A model generated the notes under the pieces. The model ran no database searches and was not told where the DNA came from. It was given only the letters and a program-made list of their open reading frames with translations. Below are positions 24,433 through 36,300 of a DNA stretch of 64,000 nt, piece by piece. This stretch comes from Tubulanus polymorphus (lineage: Eukaryota > Nemertea > Palaeonemertea > Tubulaniformes > Tubulanidae), in assembly GCF_964204645.1 (NCBI RefSeq), contig NC_134027.1, positions 12,512,485 to 12,576,484 on the forward strand, given 5' to 3'. Each line of letters opens with the position of its first letter. Position 1 is the first letter of the stretch. The translations under genes and the position numbers were made by a program.

Positions 24433-25970
24433 CCGATCATTTCTAATATCAATTCTCCATCATATCGGCTCTCCAAATATCTGGCTAAAGTACTCTCCCC
24501 GGCTTTGGGTACTTTTTCTGATTCTCACATTCGGCACAAAATGGATCTTTTAGACAAACTCAAAAATCTCAAACCTAATGGACAAAAATTTATATCTTTC
24601 GACGCTGTTTCCTTGTTCACTAATATACCATTGCAACCAACTCTCAATTTCTTAAGAAGAAAGCTCCCGGACTCCAATCTTGATCTCCCAATTCCTGTAG
24701 AATGTTTACTTGAACTTTTGGAACTCTGTACAACCAATTTATATTTCCAATTCCAAGACAAATTCTATGAACAAATTTTCGGTTTCGCTATGGGTAACCC
24801 ATTATCCCCGATTTTGGCTAATCTTTTCCTTGAACACTTTCAATCCGAAATTCTCCCTAAGTACGTTGGCTCTAAACCTAACTTTTGGATGAGATATGTT
24901 GATGACTGCATTCTGAGCTTAGTTTCTGATAATTTTGATCTTCATCAACTCCCAATATCCATCTTTGAAATTCACTTTTGAATGGGAACAAAATGACCAA
25001 ATTCCGTTTTTAGATGTTCTAATTCACAATAAATTTTCTCATTTGATTTTCTCAGTCTACCGTAAACCTATCAACGCCGAGGCATACCTTCACTTCTTTT
25101 CGTTTACTGCCACGCCAAATCAATCAAATTGGTCTCGCTCAAGGCCTCTTTCTCCGTGCACTACGGATCTGCGATGAAACCTTCCTTTCGGCTGAATTTG
25201 ACCACATATCCAACTCTCTTAGAAAATTGGCTTACCCTGATCACATTTTGAAAATCGCTATTTCTAAGGCTAAACGTACTTTCTTCAATTCTAAACCTCC
25301 AGAAAATAAAAAACACATTTCAGAGTTCATTGTAGTTCCGTATGTACCTGTTTTGGAAAAGTTTCGTCACTCTCTCCCTTGATTGGATAAACAAATCATT
25401 TTCACGAATGAAAACAAAATTAGTAAGACTTTGGTTAAAAACAATCAATCTAAACCTTTGGACTGCGGAGTTTACAAAATTCCTTGTTTTGGCTGTGATA
25501 AAATTTACTTTGGAGAAACTGGTCGTGATTTAAAAACTCGAATTTTGGAACACAAAGAGGATATAATAAATCAAAAACCGGCTAGTGGCGTAGCCAATCA
25601 CGTTTGGAACACTGGTCATCGTTTTAATTTTGATAAAGCCGAAATTATTTATACTTTCAGCAATTACACTAAACGCCACATAGTTGTGTCTGCCCTAATT
25701 ACTCGTCACTCAGATATTAGTACCAATTTAAATAATGGCTTTTCTCCGCATAATTCCCTTCTTTCTAAGTATATTACTTCATGCCTTGCCAAACACTAAT
25801 TATTTACTCACTCACCAATTGATCAATTAACCTGTCCTCCTCTGTATATATACCCCTGTTTTTAGTCTATTTCTCAAACCTGACGATGATCTCTAGGGTG
25901 AGATCGAAACGTCGTGTCTTTTATATATTTTAGATTTAATAAATAAATTCTTGTTTTTTAAATTCTTTTA
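24433..25970 (+). mobile_element. Decayed Penelope-like retroelement (RT plus GIY-YIG endonuclease)
   Basis: Penelope-like elements copy themselves with a reverse transcriptase fused to a GIY-YIG nuclease. From about 24433 the frame reads SNINSPSYRLSKYLAKVLSP, then FDAVSLFTNIPL, MGNPLSPILANLFLEHF and the catalytic RYVDDC. The frame shifts near 24940-24980, where IPFLDVL and FSVYRKP follow, and again near 25115, where LFLRALRICDE follows. It returns over 25383-25799 with GVYKIPC, the CxxC insertion typical of these nucleases, and YFGETGRDLKTRILEHK. A conserved tail near 25885 codes the motif GATGATCTCTAGGGTGAGAT common at the 3' end of such elements. An in-frame stop just 5' of 24433 and the missing start show that the copy is truncated and dead. 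Confidence 0.9.
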
Positions 25971-27369
25971 ATCTGTAAATAGTGGGATTTTATCTTATTA
26001 TCCGTTCACCACGTTTGAGTGTGGTCATCGTTCTATTATGACTGGAAACAGTTAGCGTTCAACAAAGATGACGTCAGAAACACGCACCTGCACACATAAA
26101 CAATAACAGTGAGCACGTGCTGAAATTGCCGATTTGAAAGTCTTATCTTTCAGAGAAGGCAAAACTAAAATTGAAATCAGTAGCATATTTATAATTTGTG
26201 AACATATTACTTTAAAGAATAACTTTTATATGATATTCTATTTAGTGGGCATGTGCCCTTTAAGACCAGTCTAAGACCAACTAAGTTCTATAGCCAATCT
26301 AACAACTTAAGACCAACTGGCCCCTGGCGATTTGTTGTCAAGGTCGAGGTCGAGTTTGTTTATCACAATCCTCAAACAATCTTAGAATTTAGAAAATTGC
26401 CATGAAAACAGCGTAATACGCCCATGCAAAAAATCGACGGTCAACCACTCACGTGCGCTTTGCGCTTGACTCAACCGGCGGCCACGCGCGTTTCTTATAT
26501 AATAGATTTAATTTCATATACTTTCCTACGAGAAAAAAATCTTGATAGAATTATTAACTAAATAATCATACAATTGGTCGTTTGAGCTACCCGGTGGCTT
26601 TACCAGGTATAGTTCTCCTAACTAATCTGCTAAAAAGATTAACTCTTTCGATTTAGATCAAGTATATGAATCAAGGAAACCTCTTTGTGAAACCATGATG
26701 CAAAGATTTACATTTACATGTTGTGACTTGCGCAAGAGCCTAGGCCCGAAGAAGAGGAGGAAGTCTTATTAACCCATTTTTTGTTTTTCGATCATTTGTT
26801 TGTTACAAAAAATTACCCTATAATTCCTAAAATTTGTTCAATTTGTGATCGAATTATTTCCAAGTAAGAAAATTAATTTCTTTCATATCTTAACCTTTTT
26901 TTCTTTAATTCTTTTTTCAGTCAAATTCACAACCTTCCCAAGGGTTTACGAACAATGCATCATGCACTGAGTGTGCCGGAAAGTGTTTCTTGATCGCTAA
27001 TCAATTTTTGGTGGCCTCTTTTTGTGTGTATAAAATTGCCTGTAGTTAGTTTCAGTGCTTCTCAGATGGGCATTCGAAAGTCGTCCAGTTCACTCCTGCT
27101 GTGCAAGTCTTATTTGATTAGACGTCCGTGACTAGCAAATTATGACTAGGAAAATCAAATCTGATTTGACAAGATAAATTCGCCTTAGGCCTATTTACAT
27201 GCGTAATATGTGGATAAACTTTTAGATATCGATGCGTATTTGGCGTTTGGCGAAGTCTGCGCCTGGCATACACGCATACATTCGTGTTACGGTCAACTCA
27301 TTCCGTGTTTTACACGTTGCCAGATCCATGTTTTATTCCTACCGCACTGATTGGTCACATGACTGAAAG
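25971..27369. other. Intergenic stretch before NAGPA, probably holding its promoter
   Basis: No coding sequence is recognised. The NAGPA start codon follows at 27370, so the promoter should lie in the last few hundred bases; I see no TATA box that decides a start site. Confidence 0.35.
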
Positions 27370-30300
27370 ATGGCTGCTGCCACTGGCGATAGTGCTTGTG
27401 GTCAATTTCTTTTTATTGTCGTAGTTTTTGACGTTTTTTCATTTATTATAGGATCCAGGTAATAAATATACGAATCATGTATTGTTTTTGTAATATGACA
27501 TCACAGGAGCTCGTATCAGAGTTGTAGATACTGTAAAAACGATCGGTTTTAGGGACAGGGGGTGTGTAGCGTAGGCAGTCAGTCAGTGAGTGTGCTAGCC
27601 GGGCTTGGATTTTACTTCCGGGTTGTTGATAATCTCGCGAGAATGGCGCTAAATATGAACTGCAAATAGATTAACATACCTTTTCCTTGCAAAGTTTTAA
27701 ACTTCCTGGCATCCTGAAAAGCACATCAGAATATCACACGACTGTCCCAACTTACGGGGCTGAAAACCCAAGTACAGCAGCAAGGCCTAATTTGATAGCA
27801 GGATGAAACAATACGTATAATATATTCTTTATTTCACATAAAAACACAAAGAAGATATATTGGAAATAGATTGGCACTGCGCTATTTTAATTAGCATCGT
27901 GAGAGATGACACCTCCCATTTTGAGATACAGTAGGCCTACCTACCGGCATTCTTTATCATTACATTCTAGCAATTTCTTTTCTTTTTCAGCATTGAACTG
28001 CAGGATATTCTATTGCCTTATTTGCACGAGCACAATCGTCCTAAACATTCCAATAGATACGTCCGAGACTGTCAACATGTGAAGTATAAAAATGTTACGC
28101 ATGAGCTTTATCCAGCTCAAACCTTCAATTCTACATATGTCAACAATAGACTTCCGATAGTCAAAACGTATAATTTCCGTAAAGACACTGGACCGTTTTA
28201 CAACCAAAGGACAGTATACGGGCATTTTAACATTATTCAAGATCCGACGAATACTGTAACTGTGCTGGAGCCAGGAGGCAATGGGGGCTGCAAAAATAAA
28301 GTTCTGGAAACTGTAAAAAATACGGCCAAATTAAAATCTTGTATATGTTCAACGAATGCCGGACTGTTTAACACTCATGATGGTTCATGTCTGGGTAAGT
28401 ATCATACATGATGTAAGCAGGAGGGATCATCGGTCCACCTTTTAAATTTCTGTATCTATCTGAAACCTGATATTTGGGGGATAGCGTTCATTTTTAATAG
28501 TTTTCAACACTTTTTTTATGTGATAAGATGTATCATATTGATGTATTATACTCTTAACGTATGTGCAGTTCAAAAATTGGTTCAATCATGCTGGACACCG
28601 GCTATTGCATTTGGATTTCTTTATAATGTTTGTTATAAAGATTGCTAAAATCAATTCGTTTTGAGATAGGACTGGGTTGATATATTTCATGCATATATTT
28701 CAAGGTCATCGATGTGTTCACCACGGGACGTTGAATATTGAAATTCAAACCAGTTCCATATTTGATATTTGTGAATACATCACATTTGAAAATGAATTTT
28801 ACACAATATTCTATTTTAATGGCATTTGCCCTTTAAATAGTTTACTGAGGTAAACAGTACCCAGGAGGAGTCAAGCTGCAATTTCGATGATTTGGTTCGG
28901 ACCAAATTGGCCCTGACCAGACCCGTCATATTTGGCCTGTGCTTAATTAGACTCACTCACTCAATACTAAACAATGTTCAAACGAAGCGAAGTGGGTCGT
29001 TTCCGCAACTACCGGTAGTTGCAATTCGAAGGCAATTTGACCCGTGCTAAAAAAATTTGGCTCGGGCCTATTCCGACATATTTGGCGCATACGCTCCTTA
29101 CAATTTGAAATTTTCACCTTGAAAATTGCTTGTAAGTCCTTGGATTCTGAAATGAATGATCTGTAGGGACCCTGCCTTAGTTTATATCCTAATAAAAAAA
29201 AACTTGAAGTACCATTTCTGTTCAAAATAAGCTAATCTTTCCACTTAAATAACTTTTAAGAGTCTATATCAACACACAACTAGGAAACCGTCCTGACTCT
29301 TGAAGGGTTTGATAGTCTATTGTCAAAATAGTCTAGTCAAAATAGAATGTCAAATGTTTTCATTCTTGAGGAATGTGGATAATTATTGGTATAAACTTCA
29401 ACATAATATATGAGAATTAGCATCAGTTTTCAGCAGAATGCTCGAAATCAAACAAAACCTACGATAATCACCAAAATTCTTTGTTTTTCATGTACTTAAA
29501 TTTGTTATCTTCTACCATATTTTGAAATTCAACTTGGGCTCTTAGATTAGACCTACCAATATTAAACACATAGGTCAAAATTATGCTCTTTACCAATAGT
29601 GTATATCAGTACTCATTTGCTGGATGTTTTTGAAATTGTGATATTTTCCTCTACTGAATGAATAATTGTCTGTATAGGCCCTATGCTTCACCATTGGTCT
29701 CTTGACAGGTTTATTCATGGAAAAATGTGCAAACTATGTAGGAAAATGTTGATTTTTCAAACACATGGTCCATTAATTAATTCCTATGCAGGTTGGTTGC
29801 ATTTATGTGAATATATACATAAAAGCGATACTATATGTTTACGGAAATGATCACATTAATGTACAGGCTGTGGAAATTAAGAATCAAGCATCTATAGGCG
29901 CGTTCACACGACGAAATTTAGACCGGGCCAAATTCATGCGGGCAAAAATACCGTTCCAAATTAGACCGGTCTAGTTTAGACCGGTCTAATTTGGTTCAGT
30001 CTAAAAGAGCGAACCAGGTCCGGACCAAATTTTGGACCGGTCTCAATATGTGTGTGTGGACAGAAACTGGTACCAGGTCCGGTCTAAATCGTGATTCTGA
30101 ATCTCTGCGGTAGATGTCGCGACCTCTGCGGTAGAGTGTGAGTCCAGTTTATTAAGTTTTAAATGTTTATGTAATTATTTTTAAGTACTGTTTTTCCTCC
30201 CTATTCTATGGAAAGATTTAGAGCTTATTCGTATACGTATATCGCAATCATCATCCGGTTTACTGCCGTGCTTTGAACCGTGTTAAAACGATACTTCGAG

Positions 30301-33300
30301 TTTCAGCGTGATGGAACAAAATCGAATTCACAAAAAATGTCTAAACCTGACAGAGGATCGAATTTGTCACATGAAGAATGTCTTGCTCTACTTCGAATCT
30401 GGAAGCAAGACTTCATCTAGGCGCAATTGATTATTTAGCAGATGGCGACATCTTGTGGGCCCAGTGACAAGCGATTTTATCACCGCGTGTCAAAACGCCG
30501 TGTGAACGCTCACCAAAATTTGGTCCAGTCTAAATTTGGACCGGACCAGGAACGGATCCATTTAGACCGGTCTAACTAGTTGTCGTGTGAATGCGGCTAT
30601 ATGAAACTGGGGCCTAGCCGGTAGATTCTTGATTCTTAATTTTGAGTAAGTTGCAACTGTTTAGTTTGTGCCATCCCTCTAAATTACAGTCGGTAAGAAT
30701 TCAAAGTGTGTATATAACTATTTATTCAGCAGAGATGTGTTTAATACATAAACTCCATACAGTAAACACAAAACATTTTCTTAATTTTGGAATGCGTTGT
30801 AGTTGAAGCCATCTGTCACAGGTCTTACCTTCCAGGGTTCATGGTTCTAAGGCCTTTTCTTTAATTGCTTGCAGCACAGATTTTATCACCCAAAAAATGG
30901 AAGGGTGGAGGGAAAAAATGAAAAAATAATTTTTTTTTCCTTTCAAACAGGAGTTTCATCGCATAATCTGAAAGAGTGAAGGAAAGAAAAACAAACAAAA
31001 AATTAAAAATTTTCCCTTTTATTGCCTGCTATTACGGGATATGCTGGAGGAATAAAAGAAAAACTATAAAATTGTAAAATCGCATATTTCTTTATTTCAG
31101 AACAGAACACAATGTTATTGATTTCCTTATTTTTGGGAAGTGGATATTTTGCCAATGCGGCATTATTTTAGTAAACACTATTTTTCCAATGGCTATATAT
31201 GATGATATAGTAATAAAATATGACAATAAAATCATTATATTGGGTTAAGGGTTAGGGTTTCGATAGGGTTAGGGTCCAGAGGGTTAGGGTTAGGGTGAGG
31301 TTTAGGGTCCGTTTTTGCCCCTAGGGATAGGGTTAGGGTAAGGTGAGGCTATATCTAGTGAAAACATATGGGTGGTTTTGAGTGATCCGGTGGTCTAGTG
31401 GAAGGACGTTAGACCAGCAACCTGCTGGTCCAGGTTCGAATCCCGCTCTATGCTGCTATTTTCTCTAACTCCATATTTTCCACACTTTCCTTGAATTTTC
31501 TAAGTCGCGCACCTCAGTGCACATGCGCGGAACCAATTAGCCAATCAGAACACGCCATTGGCAAAATAGCGTTAACAGGAATAATACCGCATTGGCAAAA
31601 ATATAGCCTGCCTATTTTTTGCCCTACCAACCACTCACAGTCCAGCATCAAGGCAGGTAGGCCTAATGCAAATTGGTTGCACAGTCTTGTATAATTTCTC
31701 TGCCTCTTTCCATCTTTTATTAACCATCGATACCACATCAGACACCCTGAGATCAAGTGACAGCCTTGACAGTCGTCTGTCAAGCTCTTTTGTTCCTTTC
31801 CGACAAATGAGTTGGAAAGGTGCCTCCGCCATTTAGACTGGTTGCCTGTCTCTACCTTAAGTTAGACTGCGAATGCAGGTGGCGCTGAATAGGACAGACA
31901 ACCAGTCTACATTTTCGCTTGCCGAAATCCTATGTACTGAGAGAAACGTCAATGGCAAACATCGGGAATGTTGAAGACTCGATGGGAGGACGGAAAAACG
32001 TAAAATTTTATTTTTTTTCAGTACTTTAGCGGTCATTGCAGAACGGCGGGCGGGAAAAATAGAAATATTTTTTAATTTTTTTAAAAGTTCGACTGATTTT
32101 CAGCACGGGTGATGCTGCAAGCGATTTAAAAAAAGGCCTTATCTTGGGTGGCATAAGTGTTTCTTGATCAATGCAATGGGTTTTCTTGGCCTGATCAATA
32201 CTAAAAAGAGACCATTGTAAATTGCTAATGATTCAGTGGTGCTTGGCCGGTTGAGGGATAAAATGAAAAATTAAATTTTTGTGTTGCATTTTAGGTAATG
32301 TGATATCAGCAGGCTGTCTAGTCAGGGATAGTCATGGTATTCAAAATGCGCATTTTGGTATCACAAGAAATAATTCATTATTCTTTGGGTAAGTTTCCAA
32401 AAATTCATGGACTGAATTATGAAAACTGAGGAATCCGACCTCTTCACTCCATGAATAATGTTGCTTTTCAGGTATTTGTCTGAAAATGATCTTCTAGATT
32501 ATGATTTTTCTAATTTGGTTGGTGGAGTCATTTGGCTGGTAAGAAAAGGAGAATCATATGTTGATGCTAGTCTTAAAGCTGAATGTTCTGATACTGAAGA
32601 AACGGGTAAGATTGAAAAATTGATTTCAAAGACTGTTAGTCTGTGGAGTCCTTGGAGATTTTACACTGACCAATTTTAGAAAATCATATTCCAAACCGTC
32701 GTTTCTCGATCAATAATACATTCCCCAGCAAGTAGAATTTCAGGCCTCGGACTTGAAATGTTAGAATATCGATGTAGTAATCTGCCCATCGTGGGACGTG
32801 CCTCTACTGTGAATATGGCTTCATGGCCACATGTATTAAATAAATGCATTCAAGGTTGCTTTACCTTGATTAATCGATGCCTCAAATACAGAGTCCCAGA
32901 TGTAAGTTTAGTGCCATGAAAAGTTTTGCCATTTCCTCCAACGTATGTCTGTACCAGTATGTTGTGTATTAGAATAACAGAATACTGTGTGCATGCTTTT
33001 TGAATGGCTTCTAAACTGAAGTGTACTTATGTTCTCATCTCAATGAAGCGTATGAAGCATTTTTCGTGGGCTTTTTTGCGAGGGCACTATTGCTATCATC
33101 AGCTTGACTTTTTAGTTAGGAAACATATGAACACAACAACTTAAGTTACCGGCTTTGTAGGTTGCTTACACTTTCAAAGATTTTATGCAGTTATGTAAGC
33201 AAGCTCCCTTTCATTCAATTAGTAAATCTGTAGCTTTTTTGTCAAATTTGAAAAAATCTGACTGTTTTTGCAATTTTACTGCCCCAGTAGATGGTTAACA

Positions 33301-36300
33301 TCAAAACATGAGGCACTCCTGCTGTCGGAACTGCTGAATGTTCTTTTCTCTGGCCGACCATCCTGTCCTACCACAGCGCACATGTAATGAAATTAGGAAT
33401 TTGAGTAATTACCTTGCCAAGTCAATGGTGCAGGAATTGTAGTGACTGCAGCGACGAGAGCCAAAGCAATAATTTCCTGAATGACATTTCCTTTTCTTTC
33501 TATACTATGTTTTTGACGAAATTGTAATAAATTTGCCGCGGCAATATTAGACCCTGTCAAAAATCGGCAATCAAAAATTGCTTCCAATGCACCTGCAAGA
33601 CATGTGAAGATAATTTACTCCAAGGAGAGCTTAACCCTCAGTGCGATAAGGAAGTTATTGTTGTGCAATAGAGAAATTTATAAGCAAATCCAACCTGCCT
33701 TAGTATGATCCAAATGATTTCGATTAATCGACAACCCTAACTACTACAAATCAAAAGTATTTTTTCCCGACATATGTCTGTGTTACTAAAAATATAACTG
33801 GATTATGAAAATTTAAGCCATTACTCTCCAGTCTGTGGCTTTACCGTTCATTATCCCCACTGTCTGAAACTTCCAATTTTCTTGACAAATTGTACTAGAC
33901 CAAAGACACATCAGTACTTAGTCCAGTAACGAGCCAGCCACCTCTTTAAAGCTGATTATAGTCCCTCACAGTGTCAGCAAGCCCATGTTTAGTCCTTATT
34001 CATTCATTTCAGGAACACTTTCTCGGTTTGTAAATGTAATCTCAGCACGTACAGCTATTGGTCATGATAAATTAGGCCGGATACTCATGGTTCACGTGGA
34101 TGGAAAAACAGATCAAGCGGGGTAAATCAAGAAGTGCTTAAGATACTGCTCCAGAGTCTCTGTGAAGAATGCATTTATTTGGATTCATTTTCAGCATAAA
34201 TTTGTATGATTTTGCCAAACTTTTGATTGGCTTTGGAGCCGTAAATGCCATCAATTTAGATGGAGGTGGATCCTCTACAATGGTTATTAATGACACAGTC
34301 GTAAACTATCCATCAGATGTCTGGTAAATATGAAGTTCATGGATACTTCGAATTTCATTCTGAAAAATATACAGTAGACCCTGCCAATAGCGATAGGGCT
34401 GGAACTGGTAAAATATTAGTCGTATAGTCATATACCAGTATAATAGATTTTCAGATTTTCTAACATTGACCAACTGTAGGGGCAGAAAATGTTTGTAGTA
34501 TTCTACCAGTAGGATTCAGTAGATTACTGAATATACCGGTACTGCTATATGTGGAGTCTATTGATATTCTCAGCTTCTAACTTGTCTTGACTAAATAAGA
34601 ATGTTCTTTCACTGAACCCTGATATACCATTAATAGACTTATCTTCCAGTGATCCTGCTCAAAGGCAATTTTTATGCGAACGAAAAATCTCCACAATTGT
34701 GTGCGCTCACAGTCCTGATTGTCCATCAAACTGCAGTAACCATGGTGTCTGTATAAATGGACAGTGTACTTGTCACAAATTCTGGTCGGGACATTCGTGT
34801 AATGTATTAAAATGTCATAAGAACTGTTCAAACCATGGAAATTGTACAGAAGGTATGTATGTATCATTATTCAATACAAGTCTCATTAACATTTGGGCGT
34901 GTTTCAAGTTCAGATGAATTTTATATGGGTACTTCATGCGGTGAAAATCACATTTTTTAAAACGCACCAGTAATATGATATGATCAGATAAAAAAGAAAT
35001 AGAAAACAAAGTAGGAATCGAACCTGCAATGTTGTGATAGAAAAGCATACACGATAAACCTCTGGGCTACAGCTAACAAATTTCAGTTCAATACATACAA
35101 CTATTCTAAGTTTATGTCAACAACAATACTACATGGTTCCCTCAGAACAGAGATATTGGGAAAAACTTGGGAATTTTGAAATAATAATTCCCACTTAGGA
35201 AATATTTCAGAATTTGAGAAATTTTCCTCAAATTAGGGAAATATTTGAGAAATTCATTTACTTTTCACGTATTGCATTTGCCAAAGGCAATTTTCTTCAG
35301 CATTGCACCTTGAAAATCAAATTTATCAACCATCACTAAAATGTTGACTTCCGCATGATGGTATCTGTCCGTTTTTATGAAGGCCTGATTTCCATTTGGG
35401 AAAATTGAAAAATGCTTGAGAATCGCTCGCAGTAATGATCGCAGCAACCGGCGACTAAGAATTGCCTTGTGCGCGCCAGACTTAATCTTGAATGAGCGGC
35501 CCACAGATTGCCAAAGACAGCTGTAAGGATTTGTCTTTGTACATGTGCCTCCACCACTTTTCTTTACCACTCAAAGTTGCTAGAGAGCATCTGAATTGTT
35601 ACACAGTTTGCATTGATATATTACTTCAATTGCAATTGTAGTTTATAGTACTTGCCACCAATTATTTATTTCTGATTACATGCAGTTTATACTCTTGAAA
35701 TCAGTTAGTTTTTGTTTCATCACACCAGGGGAATGGTTATGAAGGCAAATTAACTAATTTGAAAAGAAACATTGAAGAGTACATTTGAAAATGCTGACCA
35801 TGTCGGCTGACATGGTCTAAATCCACCACTGACCACACAGATTTCAAAATGTATTTCGAGGGAAATGAAAAATGGATTGCAGCGATTATCTCATCTTAAT
35901 GTAAACTCATAAGGTGGTGAGCGCATCTTATTTTACCAAATTTATGGTTAGTTTTGTGTTTCCTTGCACACAAAACCACCCTTTGGTACTGATTTATACG
36001 CAAACCACACTCTGGGTGAATTTCAAGGGTTTAGATGCCGTAATAACACAGGAGTAGTGTAAAACAAACCCAGCACTCAAACAATTATACGATATATAAG
36101 ATTGTTCAATGTACTTTGCAGAAATAACTAAAACGAGGAATGTTATTAAAATTTTCTATGTACATTAATTCTTTTTATCTTTGATTGTATTACATACATG
36201 TAGATGGGTGCATTTGTAGTCCGGGATTCGCTGGAAAATATTGCAATAAGATGTGTCCAAAGGGTTACTATGGAAGTGACTGTAAGATGATATGTCACTG

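Noticed and set aside
31241-31350. Telomere end or fusion point
   Set aside because: The block is about 110 bp, degenerate, and lies inside an NAGPA intron. A repeat-associated origin is likelier.
31384-31455. Functional tRNA gene
   Set aside because: Box A and box B are present but the acceptor and T stems do not pair and T33 is absent. A tRNA-derived repeat is the better reading.
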